NCBI GenBank assembly: GCA_029319145.1
Contig: CP119753.1
Location: forward strand, 868,001 to 932,000
Reading direction: 5' to 3'
Length of the DNA stretch: 64,000 nucleotides
Origin: Microbacter sp. GSS18
GTDB taxonomy: Bacteria; Actinomycetota; Actinomycetes; Actinomycetales; Microbacteriaceae
Position 1 is the stretch's first letter. Every line of letters begins with the position of its first letter. Shown here one piece after another: positions 1 to 8,050 of the stretch. Made by a program: the position numbers and the translations under genes. Under the pieces are notes generated by a model, which saw only the letters and a program-made list of their open reading frames with translations, had not been told where the DNA came from and did no database searches.

Positions 1-157
1 CGGTGCGCGGAAACCCGAAGTAGGTCTGGAAGACGTGCGTGACGTAGCTCATGAGGTTGACCGGATCGTCCCACACCACCGTCTGCCACGGACGCTCGCG
101 CTGCTGGAGCGCGGCCTCGTCCGTCCGTTCGCCGGTGCGCGGTGCGGCGGTGCTCAT
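1..157 (-). CDS. clpS: ATP-dependent Clp protease adaptor ClpS (5' part only)
   Basis: The first 52 codons of a minus-strand gene that runs off the left edge. The visible product contains WDDPVNLMSYVT and VFQTYFG, the conserved core of ClpS, the adaptor that delivers N-degron substrates to Clp AAA+ unfoldases. The ATG at 157 overlaps the TGA of the upstream metallopeptidase as ATGA, so the two are probably translationally coupled. Only the N-terminal arm and the first core strand are visible; the C-terminal half lies outside the window. Confidence 0.9.
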   Translation of the reverse strand, partial: MSTAAPRTGERTDEAALQQRERPWQTVVWDDPVNLMSYVTHVFQTYFGFPRT

Positions 158-507
158 GCCCAGCCCAGCTCGTGAAGGCGGTCGTCGTCGATGCCGTAGA
201 AGTGGGCGATCTCGTGGACGAGGGTCGTGTGCACCTCGTCGCGGAGTTCGTCGATGTCGCCGCACCGCTCGAGGTGGGCCTCGCGATACACGATGATCCG
301 ATCGGGCAGCTCGGCCGCGGCGCCGTACCGATCGCGCTCGGTCAGCGCCCAGCCGTCGTAGAGGCCGAGCAGATCCGTGCTGCCGTCCTCGGAGCGGTCC
401 TCGACGACGAAGACGACGTTCTCGAGACCGTCGATCATGTCGTCGGGCAGAGCGTCGAGCTCGTCGACGACGAGCTGTTCGAACGCGTCGGCATCCATCT
501 CAAGCAT
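154..507 (-). CDS. Zincin-like metallopeptidase family protein (HExxH)
   Basis: A small (117 aa from ATG 507) actinobacterial metallopeptidase-fold protein. The C-terminal part carries HEIAHFYGIDD with H98, E99 and H102 as the zinc-binding HExxH motif and D107 as likely third ligand. Physiological substrates of this family are not established. Start choice is open: ATG 507 begins on the base after the encoded CCA of tRNA-His, and ATG 498 (MDADAF) is three codons further in. Neither has a convincing Shine-Dalgarno (SD) sequence. The gene probably depends on tRNA-His transcription. Its stop overlaps the clpS start. Confidence 0.85.
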   Translation of the reverse strand: MLEMDADAFEQLVVDELDALPDDMIDGLENVVFVVEDRSEDGSTDLLGLYDGWALTERDRYGAAAELPDRIIVYREAHLERCGDIDELRDEVHTTLVHEIAHFYGIDDDRLHELGWA

Positions 508-584
508 TGGGGTGAGTAACGGGACTTGAACCCGCGGCCCCCTGGACCACAACCAGGTGCTCTACCGACTGAGCTATACCCACC
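508..584 (-). tRNA. tRNA-His (GTG)
   Basis: A cloverleaf reads on the minus strand from 584 to 508. The acceptor GTGGGTA pairs with TACTCAC, the anticodon loop is TTGTGGT (anticodon GTG) on a CCTGG/CCAGG stem, and the T arm contains GTTCAAGTC. The extra G at 584 opposite the C discriminator at 511 is the tRNA-His-specific G-1:C73 pair. CCA is encoded (510-508) and is followed directly by the ATG at 507 of the metallopeptidase gene. Confidence 0.97.
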
Positions 585-620
585 ATGCGCCTCGCTCGCG
601 CGGGCAACCAGAAGATTCTC

Positions 621-1247
621 TCACATCTCCGAGGCGAATGACGACACGACGGACGCAGCGAGGGTGCGCGCGCCGTCACTGGTCGGGCCGGGCTCGGGGA
701 CGAAGACCGCCTGTCGGTAGTACGACAGCTCGCGGATGGATTCCAGGATGTCGGCGAGTGCGCGGTGGCCGCCGTCCTTGGCCGGCGCGTGGATGTAGGC
801 GCGGGGGTACCAGCGGCGCGAGAGCTCCTTGATGCTCGACACGTCGACGTTGCGGTAATGGAGCCACCGGTCCACGCGGGGCATGTACTTCGCCAGGAAC
901 ATGCGGTCGGTCCCGATGGTGTTCCCGGCCAGCGGCGCCTTGCCCTCGAGGGGCACGAAGCGCTGGATGTACTCGAGCGCCTGGAACTCGGCATCCGCAA
1001 CCGTCACGCCGTGCGGGATCTCGTCGAGGAGTCCCGAGGACTCGTGCATCTTCGTGACGAAGTCGTTCATGTTCGCCAGCGCCGACGCGTCGGGCTTGAT
1101 CACGATGTGGAATCCGGGGTCGAGCGGTCGCAGCTCGAAATCCGTCACCACGACCGCGATCTCGACGAGTTCATCGATCTCCAGATCGAGACCCGTCATC
1201 TCGCAGTCGATCCACACCAGACGATCATTGTCGGAGGACCCCACCAT
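621..1247 (-). CDS. orn: Oligoribonuclease
   Basis: A 3'-5' exoribonuclease that degrades 2-5 nt RNAs, including pGpG, at the end of mRNA decay. The 208-aa length is typical. The DEDDh catalytic set is visible: D14 and E16 in WIDCEMTGLD, D114 in NTIGTD, H161 and D166 in HRALADI. I chose ATG 1247 over ATG 1256 because a TAGGAT hexamer (1255-1260) ends exactly 7 nt before it, the leaderless arrangement seen repeatedly in this window; no SD is present. It lies between tRNA-Arg upstream and tRNA-His downstream on the same strand. Confidence 0.97.
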   Translation of the reverse strand: MVGSSDNDRLVWIDCEMTGLDLEIDELVEIAVVVTDFELRPLDPGFHIVIKPDASALANMNDFVTKMHESSGLLDEIPHGVTVADAEFQALEYIQRFVPLEGKAPLAGNTIGTDRMFLAKYMPRVDRWLHYRNVDVSSIKELSRRWYPRAYIHAPAKDGGHRALADILESIRELSYYRQAVFVPEPGPTSDGARTLAASVVSSFASEM

Positions 1248-1254
1248 GGAATCC

Positions 1255-1260
1255 ATCCTA
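1255..1260 (-). promoter_or_regulatory. Putative -10 box of leaderless orn transcript
   Basis: TAGGAT on the minus strand, 7 nt before ATG 1247, with no SD between them. It overlaps the alternative in-frame ATG at 1256, which argues against that start. Confidence 0.5.
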
Positions 1261-1295
1261 GTCGCGCCGGTCCGGAACCGACGGCACCCTTCCCG

Positions 1296-1368
1296 TCCCC
1301 CAGACACGATTCGAACGTGTGACCGGCGGATTAGAAGGCCGCTGCTCTATCCACTGAGCTACTGGGGG
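1296..1368 (-). tRNA. tRNA-Arg (TCT)
   Basis: On the minus strand, acceptor CCCCCAG pairs with CTGGGGG. The anticodon loop CTTCTAA gives anticodon TCT, and the T loop contains GTTCGAATC. CCA is not encoded (the bases after discriminator A are C, G, G). The 31-39 position of the anticodon stem is a C/T mismatch, which is tolerated. Confidence 0.95.
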
Positions 1369-1470
1369 TCGCTTCCAGGCTACCGGGTCGACCCGCCGCG
1401 GACGCTCTTCCCGCCATGGTCCGGGCGGCGTAGCGTGGGAGTTGCACGGGCATTCGAAGGAGGATCGCTC

Positions 1471-1683
1471 ATGAGCACGACCGAAACGCACCATGCACTC
1501 TGGGTCGCCTACGGCGCCGGCGGCGTCGTCGGGTCGATCCGCAAGGATGCCGACGGCTACACGGTCACGATGGCCGGGGCCGATGCGCCGACCGGCACCT
1601 ACCCCACGATGGACATCGCCAAGAGCTCCCTGCACGCCCACATGGCGCCGGGCAGCGACTGGCCGCAGTTCCGCGAGCACTGA
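1471..1683 (+). CDS. Small conserved hypothetical protein
   Basis: A 70-aa soluble protein beginning MSTTETHHALWVAYG and ending in WPQFREH. A strong SD (GAAGGAGG, 1456-1463) precedes ATG 1471. It has no signal peptide, membrane segment or recognised catalytic motif. The glycine-rich AYGAGGVVGSI and later GTYPTMDIAK segments suggest a small beta-rich fold. It looks like an actinobacterial conserved protein of unknown function and precedes the MocR-type regulator on the same strand with a gap of about 130 nt. Confidence 0.75.
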   Translation: MSTTETHHALWVAYGAGGVVGSIRKDADGYTVTMAGADAPTGTYPTMDIAKSSLHAHMAPGSDWPQFREH

Positions 1684-1773
1684 GCCGCGACAGCCGCGGC
1701 GGGCCGGGCCCCCCTCCGGTCCGCCGTCTGTCGCGCGCACGGGGACCGGTGCGCGAGCCACGTGACGTGAATT

Positions 1774-1789
1774 GGACCGGTCGGACCGG
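1774..1789 (+). promoter_or_regulatory. GGACCGG direct repeat, candidate MocR operator
   Basis: Two copies of GGACCGG (1774-1780 and 1783-1789) start 9 nt apart, just upstream of the -10-like TACAGT at 1802-1807. A third copy lies at 1743-1749. MocR-family regulators such as PdxR and GabR are known to bind direct repeats near their own promoters, so autoregulation is a reasonable inference. Confidence 0.4.
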
Positions 1790-1801
1790 GCCAAAGGTCG
1801 C

Positions 1802-1807
1802 TACAGT
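1802..1807 (+). promoter_or_regulatory. Putative -10 box of leaderless MocR-type gene
   Basis: TACAGT followed by 6 nt (GACCGC) and then ATG 1814. No SD lies in the gap. Confidence 0.5.
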
Positions 1808-1813
1808 GACCGC

Positions 1814-3235
1814 ATGGATTCCCGGGTCTCGGCGCGAGCGCTCGCGAGCGCGCTCGGCGGTTGGCGCACGCGGCAGCCCGCGTACGAGGCGCTAGCGGAC
1901 GGCATCCGACTGCTGTGCCTGGACAACCGTCTCGCCCCCAAGACGACGCTGCCGGCGGAGCGTGAGCTCGCCGCTGCGCTGCGGGTGAGCCGCAGCACCG
2001 TCTCATCGGCCTACGCGAGCCTGCGCACGAGCGGCCACGTGTCGAGCCTTCGCGGCTCGGGCACGGTGACCCTGGCACTGCGGCGGCATTCCGCCGCCGA
2101 CATCGTGACGGGTGCCGATGCGATCGATCTGCAGCAGGCGAGTCCGCCGGCCTGGCCGGGGCTCGCGGGCATCGTCGCCGAGACCGCTCAGGACGCGGCC
2201 GCCATCGTGGCCCGCAGCGGATACGACACGCACGGGAGTCGGCGTCTGCGGGAGGCGATCGCGCAGCGCTACAACCGGCGCGGCGTGCCGACGAGGCCAG
2301 ACGAGGTGCTGGTGACCACCGGGGCGCAGAGCGCGATCCATCTGGTCGCCGCCGCATTGCTGGCCCGGGGCGATCGTGTCCTCATCGAGACGCCCACCTA
2401 CCCCCACGCGGCCGAGGCGCTGCGCCGGGCCGGCGGACGTCTGGTCGGGGTCCCCGTGACGACCGATGACGGGTGGGACCTCGACCGCGCGCAGCAGGCG
2501 TTCGCTCGCACGCTGCCGGCCCTCGCGTACCTCATGCCCGGCTTCCAGAACCCGACCGGTCGCACGATGACCCCCCACGAGCGCGATGTGCTCGCGTCAT
2601 CGGCGGAGCGGGTGGGTGCGCTGACCGTCCTCGACGAGACGACCGCCGATCTCGACATCGACGGGACGTCCGCGCCACCGTTGCGCGGTCGCGGCGAGGC
2701 GTCGGTGATCCGCATCGGCTCCCTCGGCAAGACGGTGTGGGGCGGGTTGCGGGTCGGCTGGGTGCGGGCCCGAGAAGACGTCGTCCGACGCCTCGCGGCG
2801 GCGCGCCCCGCTCACGACCTCGGGACGCCGGAGTTCGAGCAGGAGGTCGCCGTCCGTGTGCTCGACCGCTTCGAGGACGTCCTCGCGCAGCGCGCTTCGC
2901 TGCTCGGCGCCGGGCGCGACGCGCTGGTCGCCGCGGTTCGCGATCGGCTGCCGTCCTGGCACGTGCCGACCGTGGACGGCGGTCTCTCGCTGTGGATCGA
3001 GCTCGGTGCGGCCCTCAGCCCCGCACTCGTGATGGATGCGCGCGGCCACGGGCTTCTGCTGTCGGCCGGCCCCCGCTTCGCGGTCGACGGAGGTCACGAG
3101 CGCCACCTGCGGGTGCCCTTCACGGCGCCCGTGCCGGACCTCGTGCGCGCGGTGGACATCCTGGCCGAGTCCTGGACCCGGGTCCGTGAGGGAGTGCCGA
3201 CCTCGTCGCTCCAGATGCTCGAGCCGGTGATCTGA
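1814..3235 (+). CDS. MocR-type PLP-dependent transcriptional regulator
   Basis: A 473-aa fusion of an N-terminal GntR winged helix-turn-helix (about residues 15-85, with LPAERELAAALRVSRSTV) to a fold-type I aminotransferase domain. The PLP-binding lysine is expected at K306 in GSLGKT, and NPTGR occurs in the substrate-binding region. These proteins usually act as ligand-sensing regulators rather than as aminotransferases. The opening resembles YczR-like members, which often sit beside yczE, but no yczE-like gene is adjacent. ATG 1814 is preferred over the upstream in-frame codon at 1772 because it is leaderless-spaced from TACAGT and gives the family N terminus. The target pathway cannot be told from context. 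Confidence 0.88.
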   Translation: MDSRVSARALASALGGWRTRQPAYEALADGIRLLCLDNRLAPKTTLPAERELAAALRVSRSTVSSAYASLRTSGHVSSLRGSGTVTLALRRHSAADIVTGADAIDLQQASPPAWPGLAGIVAETAQDAAAIVARSGYDTHGSRRLREAIAQRYNRRGVPTRPDEVLVTTGAQSAIHLVAAALLARGDRVLIETPTYPHAAEALRRAGGRLVGVPVTTDDGWDLDRAQQAFARTLPALAYLMPGFQNPTGRTMTPHERDVLASSAERVGALTVLDETTADLDIDGTSAPPLRGRGEASVIRIGSLGKTVWGGLRVGWVRAREDVVRRLAAARPAHDLGTPEFEQEVAVRVLDRFEDVLAQRASLLGAGRDALVAAVRDRLPSWHVPTVDGGLSLWIELGAALSPALVMDARGHGLLLSAGPRFAVDGGHERHLRVPFTAPVPDLVRAVDILAESWTRVREGVPTSSLQMLEPVI

Positions 3236-3241
3236 CGGCGT

Positions 3242-3505
3242 TCAGCGGCTGAACCGCAGCGCGTCGACGGCGTCGTCGGCCGACCAGAACGCGCCGACCT
3301 CGACGAAGGCTCGCGTCGACGGGCGGAATCGGCGCGCTCGGAACGGCCGGTCGGCGTCGCCGTCCACCCGCATCAGATGACCGACGACGAGACCGGCGCG
3401 GTCGGTCACGCGCCACTGACGTCGGCCGGCCGGCGTCAGCTGCACACCGTGCGCACGCGTGAGCTGCGGCTCGGCCTCGGGCGTTGCGTCAAGCGTTGCG
3501 ACCAC
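3242..3505 (-). CDS. Conserved hypothetical protein (87 aa)
   Basis: Unrecognised small protein, probably conserved in Microbacteriaceae. The GTG start at 3505 is chosen because GAGGAGG sits 5 nt upstream; an in-frame ATG at 3547 lacks such a site. The product has a short acidic N terminus and a core with GRRQWRVTDRAGLVVGHL, then FRARRF and AFWSADDAVDALRF, suggesting a compact alpha/beta fold. It is convergent with the MocR-type gene (6-nt gap), with no clear terminator between them. Confidence 0.7.
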   Translation of the reverse strand: MVATLDATPEAEPQLTRAHGVQLTPAGRRQWRVTDRAGLVVGHLMRVDGDADRPFRARRFRPSTRAFVEVGAFWSADDAVDALRFSR

Positions 3506-3745
3506 GGGATCCTCCTCGCACTCGAAGCTACGCACCCCCTCCGACATCGCCGCGCCCCGCCCGCTCCGCGAGGAGTGCGTGGTCTCCTCCCCAGCGGCAG
3601 ACCCGGACGATCCGTTCACAGTTGAGGTTGCGGGGAGGCTGCGCGCGCCGCCGTCCGGCCAGCCTGGGCGTGCGTCGGTGTCCGCCGGGCACGCGGGCAC
3701 CGACGCGGCGGGGGGCGCCTCCGCCACGTCGAGAGAGGACGCACG

Positions 3746-4288
3746 ATGACAACAGAGATGATCACGTTCACCGGCCGCATCGGCACGACGCCGACGCAGC
3801 GGGTGATCGCCGGCGGAATCACCGTGACGACATTCCGTGTCGGCTGCTCCCGGGGCAAGCGCGATGCGCAGACCGGCCAGTGGAGCGACGACGGGACCAG
3901 CTGGTACACGGTGTCGGCATACCGGCGGCTCGGCGAGTTCGCGGCCGCGTCGCTGCGCACGGGCGAACCGGTCCTGGTGACGGGGCGGCTGAAGATCAGG
4001 CAATGGGAGAACGCGAGCGCGAAGGGGATCGCGGTCGATGTCGACGCGGATGCCATCGGCCACGACCTGAACTGGGGGACGAGCGCGTTCGTCAAGCCCG
4101 ACCGAGCCGACGCGTCGACCGGGGCACGGGAGTCTGAGCGGCAGCCGCCGCCCGCGCCCGACGATCAGCAGTGGGCCCGTCCCGGCGAGGACACGCCGCC
4201 GGCGGACACATGGGCGACGGCCGGCATCCCGACCCCGGACGGGGAGCGCTCGGGAGGGGCCGCGTCGATGACCGAGGCGCCGTTCTGA
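3746..4288 (+). CDS. Single-stranded DNA-binding protein, paralogue type
   Basis: A 180-aa protein with an N-terminal OB-fold (about residues 5-110: ITFTGRIGTTP, SWYTVSAYRRLGEFAA, GEPVLVTGRLKIRQW). A disordered Gln/Pro/Gly-rich linker follows, ending in EAPF. The usual SSB tail is strongly acidic (DDDIPF-like), but this one is weakly acidic, and no rpsF or rpsR neighbour is present. It is therefore more likely an SsbB-like second copy than the essential replication SSB. ATG 3746 lies about 15 nt after GAGAGAGGA. Confidence 0.88.
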   Translation: MTTEMITFTGRIGTTPTQRVIAGGITVTTFRVGCSRGKRDAQTGQWSDDGTSWYTVSAYRRLGEFAAASLRTGEPVLVTGRLKIRQWENASAKGIAVDVDADAIGHDLNWGTSAFVKPDRADASTGARESERQPPPAPDDQQWARPGEDTPPADTWATAGIPTPDGERSGGAASMTEAPF

Positions 4289-4376
4289 GGGCGGGGCGTC
4301 GGCGTGACGCCCGTAGACTCGCCGCGTGCCCCCACTGCATCCGCGACCGCTGAGCGCGCCCACGCGGGGGAGTGCC

Positions 4377-4883
4377 GTGACGTCCCGCCGGGGACGCCTC
4401 GGCGCCGTGCTGGCGCTGGCCGTCGCCGTGAGCGGGTGCGCGGCCGCGGGCGGGGCGGCGACCGACGCCACCCCGTCGGCGTCGGTGATCGCGCCGACGG
4501 CGGCGACCGACGCGACGCCGTCGCCCACGCCCACGCCCACAGCCGATCCGACCGCCTTCGACGCCGATGCCGACGTCGAGCACAACCTCGCGGTGTTCCG
4601 GTCCGTCGTCGAGGACGTGTGGGCGGGCGACGGACGGACCCAGGGCCGCGCGTACGTCGACGCGCTCGTCGCCGCAGGCTTCTCGAAGGCGGCCATGGAG
4701 GTCACAGCCGACACCACGACGATCGGCAACGCCGCCGAGACGATCCAGGTGGCGGTGCTGTGGCGGGAGCAGTGCCTGATCGGCCAGGTCGGTCCGGCGA
4801 CGGGCGAGCCGGTCGCCGTCTCGGTGCCCGCGCTGGCCGAAGGCCGGTGCCTCGTGGGGGACACGCGACCCATCGACTGGTGA
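4377..4883 (+). CDS. Putative lipoprotein (DUF6993-like)
   Basis: A 168-aa secreted lipoprotein. The signal peptide has a basic start (TSRRGR), a hydrophobic stretch and a lipobox VSGC with C21 as the lipidation site. A Thr/Pro linker (PTPTPT) follows, then a globular domain of about 110 residues with two cysteines (EQC and GRC) that could form a disulfide. Start GTG 4377 is supported by GGGGGAG at 4366-4372. An upstream in-frame GTG at 4326 would be leaderless behind TAGACT (4314-4319) but gives a long n-region. The function is unknown. Confidence 0.72.
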   Translation: MTSRRGRLGAVLALAVAVSGCAAAGGAATDATPSASVIAPTAATDATPSPTPTPTADPTAFDADADVEHNLAVFRSVVEDVWAGDGRTQGRAYVDALVAAGFSKAAMEVTADTTTIGNAAETIQVAVLWREQCLIGQVGPATGEPVAVSVPALAEGRCLVGDTRPIDW

Positions 4884-4976
4884 CCTCGAGGGGGCCGTGC
4901 GGGCGGATGCCTGTCGTCGCCGACGGTCGGTCAGGCGGCATCGACGTCGAGGCCGCCCATAACGACAGGGGATAGG

Positions 4977-5003
4977 ATTATGAGTAAGTTGGTTTCTCAT
5001 AAT
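4977..5003 (+). promoter_or_regulatory. AT-rich inverted repeat upstream of the Fic gene
   Basis: ATTATGAG (4977-4984) and CTCATAAT (4996-5003) form a perfect 8-bp inverted repeat with an 11-nt spacer, in a locally AT-rich patch. It ends 16 nt before the Fic start codon and overlaps a possible -10 (TAGGAT, 4973-4978). It is a likely operator, perhaps for the winged helix at the C terminus of the Fic protein itself. Confidence 0.5.
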
Positions 5004-5019
5004 AGCGGCGGGAGAGGCT

Positions 5020-6222
5020 ATGACGACGACACGGCGTGAGGATTCCTGGCCTGCTCTCGGCTGGGAGGATCAGACGTGGGTCCCGAGCACCGTCTGGGGA
5101 GCGGATGCCGAACGAGTGGCGAGCGGGGTGCGCTACCGGTCGGCCGTGCCTGCCGAGATCGCGCTGCGGACTCCGGTCCCGTCGGCCGATGCCGCGTCGG
5201 CGGCCGACGACGCCGCCCGCCAGCTGAGTCGGCTCGATGCCGAGCTCGGCGTGCGCGTCGCGGCATTCGCCCCGGTGCTCCTGCGCTCCGAGGCCGCGTC
5301 GTCGTCGCAGATCGAGAACATCACGGCATCCGCGCGCGCGATCTTCAGCGCGGAGCTCGGCGCGAAGACGAGTCGCAATGCCGAGGCGGTGACCGCGAAC
5401 ACGCGGGCGATGGCGGCCGCGATCGAGCTCGCCGACGACGTCACGCCGGACGCGATCGCGCGGATGCACGAAGTCCTGATGGCCGGCCAGTCACGCCACG
5501 CCCCGGGCCGCTGGAGGGACGAAGCGGTCTGGATCGGCACGCGCAGCGACAGCCCGATCGGCGCCGAGTTCGTCGCACCCCACCATTCCCGCATCGAAGC
5601 GCTCGTCGAGGACGTGACCGCCTTCGCCAGGCGCGCGGACATCGCCCCGCTGATCCAGGTCGCCGTGGCGCATGCCCAGTTCGAGACGATCCACCCCTTC
5701 ACCGACGGCAACGGGCGCACGGGCCGCGCCCTCGGGCAGTCCCTCCTGCGGCATCGCGGCGTCACGGTGAACGTCGCCGTGCCGGTGTCGGCGGGTCTTC
5801 TCGCGGACGTCGACGGCTACCACGGCGCGCTCACGGCCTATCGCGCCGGCGACGTGTCGCCGATCGTGCGGGCGTTCGCGGATGCCGCGATGCGGGCGGT
5901 CGGGAACACCCGCGAGCTCATCGCCGAACTCGACGGCATACGCGCCGCGTGGAACGAGCGACTGACCGTGCGCCGCTCGAGCAACGCGTGGAAGCTGCTG
6001 GACGTCCTCCTGCGTCGCCCCGTCCTCACGTCGTCGGCGGCGGCAGCCGAACTCGGGGTCAAGCAGCCGAACGTCTACCCGCCCCTGACCGCGCTCGTCG
6101 ACGCCGGCATCCTGAAGTCCAAGGCCGAGCATCGACTCGGCCCGTTCTGGCGCTCGGACGAGGTCCTCGGCGCCATCGACCGGTTCGCCGAACGCGCGGG
6201 ACGCCGAGAGGCGCACCGATGA
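5020..6222 (+). CDS. Fic family protein (AMP transferase type) with C-terminal winged helix
   Basis: A 400-aa protein. The Fic core motif [12 protein letters not shown] starts at H225, the catalytic His of NMP transfer to target hydroxyls. The N-terminal part contains SSQIEN (S95, E99, N100), matching the [S/T]xxxE[G/N] inhibitory motif of class II Fic proteins, so the enzyme is probably autoinhibited. The C-terminal 60-70 residues ([20 protein letters not shown] onwards) look like a winged helix, a common fusion. ATG 5020 follows GGGAGAGG. No antitoxin-like gene is adjacent. An 8-bp inverted repeat just upstream suggests autoregulation. The protein target is unknown. Confidence 0.9.
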   Translation: MTTTRREDSWPALGWEDQTWVPSTVWGADAERVASGVRYRSAVPAEIALRTPVPSADAASAADDAARQLSRLDAELGVRVAAFAPVLLRSEAASSSQIENITASARAIFSAELGAKTSRNAEAVTANTRAMAAAIELADDVTPDAIARMHEVLMAGQSRHAPGRWRDEAVWIGTRSDSPIGAEFVAPHHSRIEALVEDVTAFARRADIAPLIQVAVAHAQFETIHPFTDGNGRTGRALGQSLLRHRGVTVNVAVPVSAGLLADVDGYHGALTAYRAGDVSPIVRAFADAAMRAVGNTRELIAELDGIRAAWNERLTVRRSSNAWKLLDVLLRRPVLTSSAAAAELGVKQPNVYPPLTALVDAGILKSKAEHRLGPFWRSDEVLGAIDRFAERAGRREAHR

Positions 6223-6264
6223 GACGTGGTCTGTCGAACGTGAGAGGCACGCCGCCGGTCCAAC

Positions 6265-6270
6265 TAGGCT
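6265..6270 (+). promoter_or_regulatory. Putative -10 box of ettA
   Basis: TAGGCT about 100 nt before the ettA start. No convincing -35 was found. The 148-nt gap after the Fic gene holds this and the ettA SD (AGGGAGAC) and nothing else recognised. Confidence 0.3.
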
Positions 6271-6370
6271 TGAGGGCAGACCTGCGCGTGTCGGAGACCC
6301 CGGCCGCGATCACGACGACGCACCCGGGCTGGTTCTCGGTGCGACCACTGCGAGATAAGGGAGACCCCCG

Positions 6371-8050
6371 GTGGCTGAGTACATCTATTCGATGGTCCGC
6401 GCCCGCAAGGCGGTCGGCGAGAAGCTGATCCTCGACGACGTCACGATGGCGTTCCTGCCGGGGGCGAAGATCGGCATGGTCGGCCCCAACGGTGCCGGAA
6501 AGTCGACGATCCTCAAGATCATGGCCGGGCTCGACCAGCCCTCCAACGGCGAGGCCAAGCTCAGTCCGGGCTTCACCGTCGGCATCCTCATGCAGGAGCC
6601 CGAGCTCGACGAGGACAGGACCGTCCTGGAGAACATCCAGTCCGGCGTGGCCATCAAGGCCAAGCTCGACCGCTTCAACGAGATCTCGGCGCTCATGAGC
6701 GACCCGGACGCCGACTTCGACACCCTGCTCGCCGAGATGGGCACGCTGCAGGAGGAGATCGACGCCGCCGACGCGTGGGACCTCGACTCGCAGCTCGAGC
6801 AGGCGATGGACGCTCTGCGCACGCCCCCGGGCGACGCCTCGGTCAAGCACCTCTCCGGTGGTGAGAAGCGGCGCGTGGCCCTCGCCAAGCTGCTGCTGCA
6901 GAAGCCCGACCTGCTGCTGCTGGACGAGCCCACGAACCACCTCGACGCCGAGAGCGTGCTGTGGCTCGAGCAGCACCTGCAGAAGTACCCCGGGGCCGTC
7001 ATCGCCATCACGCACGACCGGTACTTCCTCGACAACGTCGCGGAGTGGATCGCCGAAGTCGATCGCGGTCGCCTCATCGGCTACGAGGGCAACTACTCGA
7101 CGTACCTCGAGAAGAAGCGCGAGCGCCTCGAGGTCCAGGGCAAGAAGGACGCCAAGCTCGCCAAGCGCCTCGCCGACGAGCTGGAGTGGGTCCGCTCCAA
7201 CGCGAAGGGACGCCAGGCCAAGTCCAAGGCGCGCCTGGCCCGCTACGAGGAGATGGCGGCCGAGGCCGAGCGCACCCGCAAGCTCGACTTCGAGGAGATC
7301 CAGATCCCGCCGGGGCCGCGCCTGGGCAGCGTCGTGATCGAGGCGAAGAAGCTGCAGAAGGGCTTCGACGGACGCTCGCTCATCGACGGCCTGAGCTTCT
7401 CGCTGCCGCCGAACGGCATCGTCGGCGTCATCGGCCCCAACGGCGTCGGCAAGACGACGCTGTTCAAGACGATCGTCGGCCTGGAGTCCCTCGACGGCGG
7501 CGACCTCAAGATCGGCGAGACCGTCCAGATCAGCTACGTCGACCAGACGCGCGGGAACATCGACCCCAACAAGACGCTGTGGGAGGTGGTGTCGGACGGC
7601 CTGGACATCATCACGGTCGGCAAGACCGAGATCCCCTCGCGCGCATACGTGTCGAAGTTCGGCTTCAAGGGCCCCGACCAGCAGAAGAAGGCCGGGGTGC
7701 TCTCCGGCGGCGAGCGCAACCGCCTGAACCTGGCGCTGACGCTCAAGGAGGGCGGCAACCTGCTGCTCCTCGACGAGCCGACGAACGACCTCGACGTCGA
7801 GACCCTGCAGTCGCTCGAGAACGCGCTGCTGGAGTTCCCCGGCTGCGCCGTGGTCATCACGCACGACCGGTGGTTCCTCGACCGCATCGCCACGCACATC
7901 CTCGCGTACGAGGGCACCGACGAGAACCCCGACCGGTGGTACTGGTTCGAGGGCAACTTCGAGGCGTACGAGGCGAACAAGATCGATCGCCTGGGTGCGG
8001 AAGCTGCCCGCCCGCATCGCACGACCTACCGCAAGCTCACGCGTGACTGA
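6371..8050 (+). CDS. ettA: Energy-dependent translational throttle protein EttA (ABC-F)
   Basis: A 559-aa soluble ABC-F ATPase that binds the ribosomal E site and gates entry into elongation according to ATP/ADP ratio. There are two ABC domains: Walker A GPNGAGKST (G38-T46) and signature LSGGEKRRV in the first, Walker A GPNGVGKTT (about residue 357) and LSGGERNRL in the second. They are joined by a charged linker (YSTYLEKKRERL to about residue 300). There are no membrane segments, as expected. GTG 6371 has AGGGAGAC upstream. It overlaps the thioesterase gene by 8 nt. Confidence 0.96.
   Translation: MAEYIYSMVRARKAVGEKLILDDVTMAFLPGAKIGMVGPNGAGKSTILKIMAGLDQPSNGEAKLSPGFTVGILMQEPELDEDRTVLENIQSGVAIKAKLDRFNEISALMSDPDADFDTLLAEMGTLQEEIDAADAWDLDSQLEQAMDALRTPPGDASVKHLSGGEKRRVALAKLLLQKPDLLLLDEPTNHLDAESVLWLEQHLQKYPGAVIAITHDRYFLDNVAEWIAEVDRGRLIGYEGNYSTYLEKKRERLEVQGKKDAKLAKRLADELEWVRSNAKGRQAKSKARLARYEEMAAEAERTRKLDFEEIQIPPGPRLGSVVIEAKKLQKGFDGRSLIDGLSFSLPPNGIVGVIGPNGVGKTTLFKTIVGLESLDGGDLKIGETVQISYVDQTRGNIDPNKTLWEVVSDGLDIITVGKTEIPSRAYVSKFGFKGPDQQKKAGVLSGGERNRLNLALTLKEGGNLLLLDEPTNDLDVETLQSLENALLEFPGCAVVITHDRWFLDRIATHILAYEGTDENPDRWYWFEGNFEAYEANKIDRLGAEAARPHRTTYRKLTRD

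Noticed and set aside
4326..4376. Leaderless GTG start at 4326 for the lipoprotein gene
   Set aside because: It has the TAGACT-6 nt spacing, but GTG 4377 has a strong SD and gives a textbook lipoprotein signal peptide. It is left out of the leaderless list.
3548..4873. Extension of the small gene at 3242 to a 543-codon frame
   Set aside because: The extension runs antisense through the SSB gene; a strong SD and GTG at 3505 give the natural start.
5020..6222. Fic gene as a toxin-antitoxin pair
   Set aside because: No small antitoxin-like gene precedes or overlaps it, and the inhibitory motif is already inside the Fic protein.
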